This document shows positions 19,768 to 29,100 of a stretch of 33,603 nucleotides of DNA, piece by piece. Origin of the DNA: an uncultured Oscillatoriales cyanobacterium (GTDB lineage: Bacteria; Cyanobacteriota; Cyanobacteriia; Cyanobacteriales; Microcoleaceae); contig CAITND010000106.1 in assembly GCA_903893625.1 (NCBI GenBank), positions 1 through 33,603 on the forward strand, written 5' to 3'. A program made the position numbers and the translations under genes. Under the pieces are notes generated by a model. It saw nothing but the letters and a program-made list of their open reading frames with translations. It made no database searches and was not told the origin of the DNA. The stretch's first letter is position 1. Each line of letters opens with the position of its first letter.

Positions 19768-20574
19768 TTAATCAAGTAATTGATTAATTCTGGCAAATTG
19801 GCTATAGCTAGGACTCCGTTGACCTACTTTTTTTAATAAATTAATGGCTTCTAAATCTTGACATTCATGAGCCAAAAATGGTAAAATATAAAATAAAGCG
19901 AAAGCTAGATAGGTTTCTTCAATATTACACAACTCTTTGAGTAAATTAATCGCCTTTTTTCTATTAGCATCATCAATTGTTTCACTGGTTGCCAGATCTA
20001 AAAGAGCAAGCATTCTTTTAACTTTTTTACTTCGTTCGTCAATTAACTCTTTCCTTGTACCTCTTTGAGCATTTAGATCAAAAATATCTACAACAGTTTT
20101 ACCTCTATCCGTAAGCCCATCAATACAGGCTTTGTTAGTAGTTTGATCCCAAGTTAATTTAAGATGTTCAAAAATATCTGTTTGTTTATCAGTTGGATCG
20201 ATGAGCAAAGGTTTATGATTAGCATTTAGGGGAAATTTTGTCCCTTTATGTTTAGAATTATTACAAATTTTACAAGATAATAATAGGTTTGTCCACTCAA
20301 AGGTGAAATCAGTATATTCGCTTTTAGGATAAAAATGTTCAATATCCCCATAATCAACAATCCGAATCTGGCTCTCACAATAGGCACATTTCCCATGAAA
20401 CATTCCAACTAAAGCCTCCTTAACTTCAGGCTGATTATATTTATTAATAGCATTCTTAAGTTCGGTTTTTGTTGCCTTCGGATTGGCTTTAATCGCTTTG
20501 AGTTTAGTTAGCCATTCATTAGCGTTGGTTTCTAAAATCGTAGGAACTTGAGTTAATCGGGAAACGGGAATCAA
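19768..20574 (-). CDS. HNH endonuclease, PtuB-like (Septu-type defence)
   Basis: This is a predicted nuclease of 268 residues. The HNH core shows zinc pairs CAYC (63-66) and CKIC (101-104), the catalytic segment DIEHFYPKS with H80, and the tail CNNSKHKGTKFP. DIEHF-PKS together with W-NLL-SC-CN matches the HNH family partnered with AAA ATPases in Septu (PtuB) and some retrons. The start is TTG at 20574, overlapping the TGA stop of the upstream ATPase gene by four bases (TTGA), which implies translational coupling. The rest of the protein is helical with no domain I recognise. The pair ATPase-HNH in this order is the type I Septu layout. The phage trigger and nucleic acid target cannot be told from sequence. 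Confidence 0.85.
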   Translation of the reverse strand: MIPVSRLTQVPTILETNANEWLTKLKAIKANPKATKTELKNAINKYNQPEVKEALVGMFHGKCAYCESQIRIVDYGDIEHFYPKSEYTDFTFEWTNLLLSCKICNNSKHKGTKFPLNANHKPLLIDPTDKQTDIFEHLKLTWDQTTNKACIDGLTDRGKTVVDIFDLNAQRGTRKELIDERSKKVKRMLALLDLATSETIDDANRKKAINLLKELCNIEETYLAFALFYILPFLAHECQDLEAINLLKKVGQRSPSYSQFARINQLLD

Positions 20575-21929
20575 GGTAAATTCATCTCCAAAAACGCATT
20601 AATTCTATCATCTAAACTGCCGGGTTCAGGAGGAGAAATAGGTTGTTTATCCTGCATAAACAGTTTCAATTGGTTAAATTCTTGCTCTTCTTCTTTAGAA
20701 AGCTTATCTTTTTTGATTCTGAGTTCATGATATCGCTGAATTTTCTCCTGTGCGGAGGGGGAATGAGTAGATTCTAAACCAAAAGCAGGACTTCTGAGAA
20801 TGTAGTCAACATCATAAGCTGAGATGTCTTCAACAGGTGTAATTTTAGTTTCTCCGTTAACAATATCTAAACGTAAAGTTAAAGCATCTTCTCCGGCTCC
20901 GGCTGCAATCAAAGGACTATGAGTAGCAACAAAAAACTGAAGGTTGGGAAAAACTTCGCGTAGCAATTCAGCAATTAATCGTTGCCAAACAGGATGTAAG
21001 TGAATGTCTAATTCATCAATTAAAACAACACCCGATGCTTGAGTGGGATCTTCTAAATCAGGAAAGGTTTGAAGTAAGCGCCAAATTAAATCTCCTGCTA
21101 ACGCAATAATACTGCGATATCCATCTGATAAACCAATCGTTGAAACCCTTTGACCATTAACATCAAATTTAATTAAACCCTCCATACTCACTTCAGCAAT
21201 TTTTGTATTTCCAAGAAGTAGTTTTTCAATCGCATTGATTCCAATGTCTCGCATTTTTTTTGCAGTTGGATCTCCTTTGGCAATCCTAAAGTCTAAATAA
21301 ACCATCCATCTTTCAAATGAACTCAAAGCACTATCTTCATTAAATTGAGTGGCAAAGTTACTTGATCGTTTTGGAGGTTCTAAACTAGGAATTAAAACTT
21401 GACTGGTTCTCGTTAGACGACGAAACGCACCATATCCAGCAGCAAACCATCCTTTTGTATCGGATGCAAACGCATTCTTTCTCAACCAACTTAATATTTT
21501 TGAACTTTCTTCAATTAATGCAGGTTCTGTATAAGTTTCTTTACCGACTTTGACTGCTTTATCTGCTGTAACAAAATAAGAATAGGAAATTTTTTTTTCG
21601 ATTGGGCTCCTATTAAAAATTACCTTACCAAAAATTACAGCATCATTTTCTTCTTTATTTAAAGTAATACTTAGTTTCCCCGGCTTTTTAGAATCACAAA
21701 CCCAACCCGTAGGGCGAGGTAACAGTTCTTTAGCTGCTTCTGGCCCTGCTAACAGTAAGCCAATGGCTTGTAGCAATGTACTTTTGCCAACAGCATTTTC
21801 CCCTAATAAGGAAATCCAAGAATAGGGTTTTTGGCAATGATTAGGAACATTACCAGCACTGCGAGTAAAAGTAATTTTCTCGTTTTTAAAGCACTTAATG
21901 TTATTTAAAGTTACGCTTTCAACCCACAT
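20571..21929 (-). CDS. AAA family ATPase, PtuA-like (Septu-type defence)
   Basis: This SMC/ABC-like ATPase of 452 residues is a predicted partner of the adjacent HNH nuclease. Walker A is GENAVGKST (43-51), the signature-like segment is GLSDGYRS (266-273), Walker B is VVLIDELD (301-308), followed by IHLHP, and the H-loop is ATHSPL (335-340). The N-terminus (VESVTLNNIKCFKNEKITF) is typical of RecF/OLD/AAA15-type proteins. A charged C-terminal stretch (~395-430) may be a short coiled coil. AAGGAG upstream of the ATG is a strong ribosome binding site. It lies only 50 bp after ubiD in the same direction, with no good terminator between, so read-through is possible. It is shorter than the PtuA first described, so this could be a Septu variant or another ATPase-HNH defence pair. 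Confidence 0.85.
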   Translation of the reverse strand: MWVESVTLNNIKCFKNEKITFTRSAGNVPNHCQKPYSWISLLGENAVGKSTLLQAIGLLLAGPEAAKELLPRPTGWVCDSKKPGKLSITLNKEENDAVIFGKVIFNRSPIEKKISYSYFVTADKAVKVGKETYTEPALIEESSKILSWLRKNAFASDTKGWFAAGYGAFRRLTRTSQVLIPSLEPPKRSSNFATQFNEDSALSSFERWMVYLDFRIAKGDPTAKKMRDIGINAIEKLLLGNTKIAEVSMEGLIKFDVNGQRVSTIGLSDGYRSIIALAGDLIWRLLQTFPDLEDPTQASGVVLIDELDIHLHPVWQRLIAELLREVFPNLQFFVATHSPLIAAGAGEDALTLRLDIVNGETKITPVEDISAYDVDYILRSPAFGLESTHSPSAQEKIQRYHELRIKKDKLSKEEEQEFNQLKLFMQDKQPISPPEPGSLDDRINAFLEMNLP

Positions 21930-21979
21930 TCTTGTCTCCTTAAAAATTTTAGCTTTTTTTAGATAGTAGCACGTTACAA

Positions 21980-23488
21980 CTATCTTATCTCATAACCGAA
22001 CTTGTTGGGGTCAACTTCGGTTAAATTCAGATCATTTAATCCATATTCTGCCCAACGTCTTGTTACCATTTTGGCTGTATTAACATCTGATTCTAGGGGT
22101 TCTCCCCATTCATGATCGGTTTCAGGAGGTATTTTTGTAGTCGCATCAATGCCCATTCTTCCCCCTAATCCTATTTTTTGACTGGCAAAATCTAAGGTAT
22201 CAAAAGGCGTATCTGGAAGAATAAAAACATCCCTGGAAGGGTCAACTTTTGAACTAATTGCCCATACGACTTGTCGCGGATCTCGAATATTAATATCCTT
22301 ATCCACAACTATTACAAATTTGGTATAAGTAAACTGAGGTAATGCACTCCAAAACGCTAAAGCTGCCCGCCGCGCTTGACCCGGATAGGCTTTATCAATG
22401 GAGATAATTGCTGCTTTATAACTTAAGGCTTCCATGGGTAGGAAAAAGTCTACAATTTCCGACACTTGCTGTCTTAAAATCGGGGTATAAATTCGGTTTA
22501 ATGCGATCGCCATCATCGCTTCTTCTTTGGGAGGACGACCGCTAAAAGTAGTTAAATAAATCGGGTTTTGACGATGGGTAATACAGTTAAATCTAACTAG
22601 CGGAGAATCTTCAACACCGCCATAATATCCTATATGATCACCAAAGGGCCCATCGGGTAATATTTCTCCGGGAGTAATAGTTCCTTCTAATACAAATTCC
22701 GAGTCCGCAGGAACTTCTAAATCTACCGTTTTACACTTGGCTAATTGTACGCCAGAACCCCCATATAATCCCGCAAATAACCATTCCGATAAATCAACGG
22801 GAATGGGAGTCGCCGCCGCCATAATAATTAACGGATCAACCCCTAATGCGATCGCAATTTCTAATTTTTTTCCCTTCTCCGCCGCTTTGCGTAAATGTCT
22901 AGCCCCTCCCCGCACCGATAACCAATGGACGGTCATGGTATTTTTAGATTGCAATTGTAATCGATAAACCCCGACATTGGGGGTTCCGGTTTCACAATCT
23001 TTTGTAATCACTAATCCCAAAGTAATAATTTTACCCGCATCTTTAGGATAGGGACGAATCATGGGAATTTGGTTTAAATCAACATCATCTCCTTGAATGA
23101 TAATCTGTTGACAAGGAGGAAAAAAGTTACGCCCTGGTTTGGCTTTAACCACATCAAATAAAACTTTTCCTAAATCAATCGCTTGGGAGATTTTTTTAGG
23201 GGGTTTCGGTTGTTGTAACATTCCCAATTTTTTCCCCAATTCTTCTAACTCTTGGGGAGTTTCCATATTCATTGACCAGCAAACCCGTTGTTCTGTCCCT
23301 AATAAATTTACAGCTACCGGATAGGGTGAACCTTTGACATTTTCAAATAATAAACCAGGGCCACCACATTGCAGCATTCGGTTGGCAATTTCAGCAATTT
23401 CTAAGTCAGGATCAACTAAGGTTTTAATCCGCCGTAATTGTCCCCGTTCTTCTAACTGTTTTAAGAATCCCCTTAAGTCTCTCGCCAT
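21980..23488 (-). CDS. ubiD: UbiD family decarboxylase
   Basis: The protein has 502 residues, the normal length of UbiD (E. coli ~497). The family uses prenylated FMN and a divalent metal to decarboxylate aromatic acids; in cyanobacteria the expected substrate is the 4-hydroxy-3-polyprenylbenzoate intermediate of plastoquinone synthesis. Visible features are MARDLRGFLKQLEERGQL at the start, the prFMN-binding segment NVGVYRLQL with the following TVHW, the glycine-rich SVRGGARHLRKA loop, and DGPFGDHIGYYGG with the conserved Glu/Asp region. The ATG start has no clear Shine-Dalgarno. It is divergent from the sigma factor gene, with a 179-bp shared intergenic region, and is followed closely by the Septu-like pair. 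Assignment to the quinone pathway is from family knowledge. Confidence 0.95.
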   Translation of the reverse strand: MARDLRGFLKQLEERGQLRRIKTLVDPDLEIAEIANRMLQCGGPGLLFENVKGSPYPVAVNLLGTEQRVCWSMNMETPQELEELGKKLGMLQQPKPPKKISQAIDLGKVLFDVVKAKPGRNFFPPCQQIIIQGDDVDLNQIPMIRPYPKDAGKIITLGLVITKDCETGTPNVGVYRLQLQSKNTMTVHWLSVRGGARHLRKAAEKGKKLEIAIALGVDPLIIMAAATPIPVDLSEWLFAGLYGGSGVQLAKCKTVDLEVPADSEFVLEGTITPGEILPDGPFGDHIGYYGGVEDSPLVRFNCITHRQNPIYLTTFSGRPPKEEAMMAIALNRIYTPILRQQVSEIVDFFLPMEALSYKAAIISIDKAYPGQARRAALAFWSALPQFTYTKFVIVVDKDINIRDPRQVVWAISSKVDPSRDVFILPDTPFDTLDFASQKIGLGGRMGIDATTKIPPETDHEWGEPLESDVNTAKMVTRRWAEYGLNDLNLTEVDPNKFGYEIR

Positions 23489-23667
23489 TGTATTTAAGAA
23501 GTGTTACATCTGTTTTTATATTATGACAGTTTAGTGGGCTTCGTGCCGATCTGTGTCAAAATTATATAGGTAAGTGTAATTATTTTTAGGGAGTCCCGGC
23601 TATAACGGACTTCAGAAAAATACATCCCTTCTAAAATAATAAACTTTCCACCTAACCAGGTTTTGCT

Positions 23668-24327
23668 ATGCGATTACCAGAACCGCCAGAAGAATTGATC
23701 AAGCGCTATCTTCAAGGAGATCGGGAAGCTTGTCGAGAACTTTTGAAACGTCCTGAATATTATCTAATTTGTCAAATCATAGCCCGGAAAAGATTTTTAG
23801 GACAGTCCCACAACTGGGAGGATGCGGCTCAAGCAGCATTTGAAAAAGTGTTAATCGAAGCTTTAAACGGTAACTTTACCCAAGGTAGCCTAGAAAAATT
23901 TAATCATTGGTGTTCTAAAGTTGCCTTGAATTGTATTCTGGATTTACTGCGTAAAATTAAAACAGAAAGTAAATTTTTACAAAATAAAAACCCACAAATT
24001 ATTGATGATGTTCCTGATATTCGAGAAGATTTGGAAACAGAGGATACAAATGCTCAAATTCAAAAAGCCATTATTTTTATAGACCAGCAAAATCCCAAGA
24101 AACTGTTTCTTCAAATTTGGCAAGGATTAAAGTTAGGAAAAAAACAAACGGAAATTGCTCATGATTTAGGGTTAAAGCAATCTGAGGTTTCTAAGCGAAT
24201 TCGGGAATTAGCAGTTTTAGTTGGGAAAGAATTAGATTGGTTAAACGTTAAACAAGTAGAGGAGGAACTAAAAAACATTCGTCAGGGTCGAAAACCGAAG
24301 CGTTCTGAAGAAAATTGGGACAACTAA
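23668..24327 (+). CDS. sigma-70 family RNA polymerase sigma factor
   Basis: The product has 219 residues. The region 2-like part (~1-95) contains NWEDAAQAAFEKVL and FNHWCSKVALNCILDLLRK. A variable acidic linker follows (~105-130). The region 4-like helix-turn-helix is near residues 160-180 (KKQTEIAHDLGLKQSEVSKR). It is short like ECF (group 4) factors, with an atypical C-terminal extension rich in Lys/Arg. It is the first gene of a close plus-strand run: the DUF1822 gene begins 35 bp later, behind an AAGGAG. No classical anti-sigma gene is present, so the neighbouring DUF1822, pilin-like or CHAT proteins are candidates for control. Sigma factor next to DUF1822 and CHAT genes is an arrangement I recall as recurrent in cyanobacteria. 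Confidence 0.88.
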   Translation: MRLPEPPEELIKRYLQGDREACRELLKRPEYYLICQIIARKRFLGQSHNWEDAAQAAFEKVLIEALNGNFTQGSLEKFNHWCSKVALNCILDLLRKIKTESKFLQNKNPQIIDDVPDIREDLETEDTNAQIQKAIIFIDQQNPKKLFLQIWQGLKLGKKQTEIAHDLGLKQSEVSKRIRELAVLVGKELDWLNVKQVEEELKNIRQGRKPKRSEENWDN

Positions 24328-24362
24328 AATAGCCTCTATGACCAAAAAAAGGAGAATTAACA

Positions 24363-25580
24363 ATGAAATTAATGGAAATTAGCCGAGAATTGCCCATCAT
24401 TAATCCTGAACAAATTAAACCGGGACAAATTTGGGAAGTCAGTCGTCAAGTATTCAGTCCTCTGGAATTTACCCCAGAAGAACAACAGCATTTTTATTCC
24501 CCTGCTATTTTTGATTTTCTCAACGGTGATGCACCTCCTCGCTATGTGATGATTGTCAGGGAACCCGAACCAGAAATGGAAGAAACACCGGAATGGCAAA
24601 GTGTTTCGGTGATGTTATTGTCTGTAAAAACTGACTATCTGAGTCCCATTAATATCTTAATTCCGACAGCAATTTCCGGTTTAGAACAGGATTTAATCGC
24701 CGAAACATCGAATTTAATTCCGATGCTAACTTGTAATTTATTAAGACCTGTGGGAAAACGATTATCTCGGAAAATTTATGACCTTTTATTAGATGTGGGA
24801 GACTGTGAACAAGGATTTATTGAAAAAGCTCCTAGTTCACAGGAAATTTTAGCTTTGGGTTTGAAACAAGGAACTACAAATCACCCAGAATTTCATCAAC
24901 AGGAGTTAGACTGGAAAACGGTATTAGAAGTTCCTGTGGTGGCTTATCATCTCTATGTAAAAGCGGTGTTGACATTAGATGAAACCTTATTATTAGAACA
25001 ACTTAAGGCAGAAATACGGATACAACCTGTTCCCTTAAGTCAATGGTTTCAGGGAATTATTCAGACGGGATGGCAAACTTTCGAGGATGTGTTTGGAATA
25101 TTTTCTGCAACTCCCGCGTTAGAAGGATGGAGGGGTACATCTACCACTGATTTCCCAGGAGGTGAAGCGGAAATAACCCAGATTGAAACCTTAGTTCAAC
25201 AAATCCAAACCACTGAAGAGGATGACAACCTTTGGAATGCTGTAGCCACTTTGCGACAATTGCAACCCAACCATTCTGCTTTAGGGGTGAGACGGGTTAA
25301 GTCCATCAATATTCAGGAAACAGCCTTAGTTTTAACCCTAAACTTGATTTCCAAAGTCAAGGAAGAAGTGCGAATTTTATTGGAAGTGAACTCCCCAGAC
25401 CATTCCCCTCTCCCTGGAGATTTAAAAGTGATGATTTTGGATGAGAACCAAGATATTGTATTGGAGGATACCACAGAGAATGGAATTGTATCAATTGCAT
25501 TACAAGGCTTGATCGGAGAAAAATTTAGTGTCAAAATAACAACCAAAGATGATTTTATCCTTGAAGATTTTTTGATTTAG
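24363..25580 (+). CDS. DUF1822 family protein
   Basis: The protein has 405 residues, with no signal peptide or membrane helix. The C-terminal half has DUF1822 character: LSQWFQGIIQTGWQTFEDVF (~227-246), then RRVKSINIQETALVLTLNL and a beta-rich end finishing FSVKITTKDDFILEDFLI. The N-terminal ~150 residues differ from the usual family head. They run PGQIWEV, RYVMIV, VSVMLLS, ILIP, LTCNLLRPVGKRLS, a pattern loosely like MazF/PemK beta-barrels; this is speculative. AAGGAG seven bases before the ATG is a strong ribosome binding site. Position between a sigma factor and a CHAT protease makes it a candidate regulator or protease substrate. DUF1822 has no established function. Confidence 0.8.
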   Translation: MKLMEISRELPIINPEQIKPGQIWEVSRQVFSPLEFTPEEQQHFYSPAIFDFLNGDAPPRYVMIVREPEPEMEETPEWQSVSVMLLSVKTDYLSPINILIPTAISGLEQDLIAETSNLIPMLTCNLLRPVGKRLSRKIYDLLLDVGDCEQGFIEKAPSSQEILALGLKQGTTNHPEFHQQELDWKTVLEVPVVAYHLYVKAVLTLDETLLLEQLKAEIRIQPVPLSQWFQGIIQTGWQTFEDVFGIFSATPALEGWRGTSTTDFPGGEAEITQIETLVQQIQTTEEDDNLWNAVATLRQLQPNHSALGVRRVKSINIQETALVLTLNLISKVKEEVRILLEVNSPDHSPLPGDLKVMILDENQDIVLEDTTENGIVSIALQGLIGEKFSVKITTKDDFILEDFLI

Positions 25581-25626
25581 ATTTTGTCTGGAAAAATTTT
25601 TAACCAGATTTACCCAAACCTAACCC

Positions 25627-26118
25627 ATGAAACCTATATTCCGTCTCGGTGCATCTCAGCGTAACTCTCAATTCTCTGTTCAAGGATTTACCTTGATTGA
25701 GTTATTAGTTGTTATTATAATTATTGGCATTTTGTCAGTAATTGCAACTTCCTCATTCCTAAAATTTATCAATCGTGCTAAAGAGACTGAAGCAATAAAT
25801 ATTCTTAATTATTTAGAAAAGCTAGAGAAAAATTATATTCATGAAAATCAAGTATTAGCACCATCATTAACAGCATTAGAATATAATGGCAAAACCGAAA
25901 CGGAAAACTATTCTATTCAAGTTTTCTCAGATAATACGACATTACATGGAGCCATCCATATTGCTAAATCGAAAAAAAATGAGTTGAATTCCTATATTCA
26001 AATTATTTATTTGAAAAACAATACAATCACAACCTGTAAAGCTGTTCCTATTCTTAACCCAAATCCTGTATTACTGCTGATGCAAGCCATCATGAATCCC
26101 AAACAATTCTGTCCTTAA
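25627..26118 (+). CDS. type IV pilin-like protein
   Basis: This is a prepilin-like protein of 163 residues. The leader ends QG before FTLIELLVVIIIIGILSVIA, so PilD would be expected to cut after G20 and methylate F21; the conserved Glu at +5 is present. One N-terminal helix is followed by a small globular part with two Cys residues near the end (TTCKAV and QFCP), likely a disulfide as in major pilins. It lies 46 bp after the DUF1822 gene and 12 bp before the CHAT gene in the same direction, so it is likely co-transcribed. No pil assembly genes are nearby. It may be a minor pilin or a pilin-fold membrane sensor used by this cluster. Confidence 0.88.
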   Translation: MKPIFRLGASQRNSQFSVQGFTLIELLVVIIIIGILSVIATSSFLKFINRAKETEAINILNYLEKLEKNYIHENQVLAPSLTALEYNGKTETENYSIQVFSDNTTLHGAIHIAKSKKNELNSYIQIIYLKNNTITTCKAVPILNPNPVLLLMQAIMNPKQFCP

Positions 26119-26130
26119 TTATCAAAAAAT

Positions 26131-29100
26131 ATGTTATCTAATTCTTTCCATTCTCAAACCAAAAAAAACTATCAAAATCGTTCTTTTAGAGGAAAAGATT
26201 TATCCCTAGAAGACTTTTCTAACGCCGATATTCGGGGTTGTGATTTCAGTGAAGCCAACCTCACGGGAGCTAACTTTCGAGGGGCTAAAGCGGGATTATC
26301 ACAACAGGGCATTTACCGCAGTTTATTGATAGCAGCAGCCCTATCAGGATTATCAGGAGCCGCTGCTACAATAGCCGTTGGTCAACCGATTGCATTGATG
26401 ACTCCTAAACCTAATCCAGTCCTGCCTTTTACGGTCAATTTTATCATGGGCTTGATTTTGATTTTTGTGAATGCAATTTTATTAATATCGAGCCTCAAGA
26501 ATGGGTTAGAAAAAACAATTCAAAATCTAGGAATTACGATTGCAGTTTTGATTCCTGTCGGGGGAATTTTAGCTGCATTAGGAAATGCCAAAACTCCAAT
26601 TTTATCAGAGTTGCGAGTTTTTAGAATCAGCTATTTAATTAACTCAAACCAAATAGGAAACCCAATTTCTCCCCTAATTGTCACCCTTACGGCTTCAATG
26701 GGAGCCACGCTAACAGTTGTTTTTACCTTAGCTTTAGCCATTGCAATTACAACTATTACCTTAAACAAAATCTTCAAATTATTAATCATCGTCGAAGCAT
26801 TGGTGATTGGAATTATTGCTAGTGCTATTGTGACTAGAAATGCCGATGATGCAGTTTTTGAAGTGTTTTCAGGAGTTGATAGAGGGCCAGCTACTTTACC
26901 TGCCATCATCACCCTAATTGCCTTGGTGATATTATCAATAATTTTAGCAACTATTCTGATATTAGTGAGTAGTAATATTGGCAAAAGAGTTTTAAAAGAA
27001 GAAGAAAAATATCCCATTATTCGACAATTTGCGATCGCAATTTCCTCCTGGGGCGGAACTTCCTTTGTCAAAGCCAACTTAACTCAATCCCATTTTAATC
27101 AAGCCCTATTAAAAAGTACCGACTTTACCGATGCTAATATCAAGCATACACGCTGGTATCAAGCCGAAAAATTAGAATGGGCAAAAGTCGGAAACACGAT
27201 TTTAGAAAATGCCCAAGTCCGAGAATTACTGGTTAGTTTAGAAGGATATAGAAAAACATTTATTGGTCTAAATTTAAAGGAAGCAAACTTAATGAATGCT
27301 AACCTAGAATCTGCTAATTTAAGAGGATCTGATCTCAGTGAAGCCACCTTAGAAACGGCAAATTTAGAATGGGCAAACCTCACCCAAACTCAAGCCATCG
27401 GGACTAATTTTAGAGAAGCTCGTTTAACCGGGTCTTATGGTTTAAGCACTTGGAATATTGATAGCACCACTAATTTATTATGGGTGAATTGTAAGTTTAT
27501 TTATCTATTAGAATATCCCAAACCCGGAACCGATGACCGCGAACGTCGCCCCAGTAGCGGAGAATTTGGGCCAGATGAATTTACTAAATTGTTTCAAGAA
27601 GCGATAGATACCGTTGATTTAATCTTCCGTGAAGGAGTTGATTGGCGGGCGTTTATTTATTCCTTTAAAAAAGTTCAAGTTGAGAACTCAGAAACCGAAT
27701 TAACTATCCAAAGAATTGAAAATAAAGGCGATGGCGTGTTTATTGTGCGGGTGCAGGTTCCCCCGGAAGCTGATAAAACCAAAATTCATCAAAACTTTAC
27801 TCAAACCTATCAGGAAACCTTACAAATATTAGAAGCGGAATATCAAGAAAAATTAAAAATCAAAGACTCAGAAATTGCTAACTATCGTGAACGTAGTTCT
27901 AATATGACTGAAGTAATTCGGCTATTAGCCAGTCGAGAAATTACTCAAGACCGTAAATTCATCAAAAAATCTCCCCTAGTTGCAGGTAAATTAGTGATTT
28001 TTAAAATTATCAAAGGAGACTTTAAAACTGGGTTCACGGTGATGTTACAATTAGGACAAGATGGAATGTTACCCAGCACAGAAATATCCGGTTCCTTACC
28101 CCCTTTTCCTGAACTAGAAGCCACCTATCAACAGTGGAAAATCCTTTATCATAAACTCCAACTTCCTGTGCGGATTAGTGGTAGAAAAGTTAATCTTTTT
28201 TCCTCTGAAGATGTATGCAAAGAATCAGCAAAACTTTTAGAAAAACACCTCAAAATCTGGCTGAAATCAGAAGAATTTTATCCCCTCAAAGATCGGTTAC
28301 AACAAAAATTGAATTCAACGGATGAAATTCGATTGATTCTGCAAACAGAACATCCGACATTAATGCGACTTCCTTGGCAAGTTTGGGAGATTTTTGAACA
28401 TTACCCAAAAGCGGAAATAGCCTTGAGTTTACCCCAATACGACCAAGCGGAATCTGTTAATTTAAACCTACCCAGAACACGAGTTAGAATTTTAGCGATT
28501 TTAGGAAATAATCAAGATATTAATGTTCATAAAGATAGAGCTATTTTACAACAGATTATCGGTGCGGATGTGACGATTTTAGATCAACCCCAAAGGTTAG
28601 AGGTTGATGTTCACCTCCGGGATGAAATTGGCTGGGATATTCTGTTTTTTGCCGGACATAGTTTAACCGAGGAAGAATCAGGGATTATTCATATTAATCC
28701 GACGGATTATTTGACGATTTCTGATTTAAAATATTCCCTCCGATTTGCTGTTAATCGAGGGCTGAAATTAGCCATTTTTAACTCCTGTGATGGCTTGGGG
28801 TTAGCACGGGATTTAGCGGATTTACAAATTCCTCAAATTATTGTCATGCGAGAACCCGTACCTGATACTATTGCTACGGAATTTTTAAAGTATTTTCTCC
28901 TAGCATTTTCTAAGGGAAAAACCTTATATACAGCCGTGCGCGAAGCTAGAGAAAAACTCCACGCCAAAGAAGATCAATATCCCTGTGCGAGTTGGCTGCC
29001 AATTATTTTTCAAAATCCGGCAGAAATGCCATTAATTTGGGATGATTTGCGGGGTTTATCTTCAACAATAACTAATTTTAAAACCTGTTTAGAAGATTTA

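Noticed and set aside
21961-21985. Hairpin AGATAGT/ACTATCT at the ubiD stop as a terminator
   Set aside because: On the minus strand it is followed by A residues, not T residues, so it does not fit a rho-independent terminator for ubiD.
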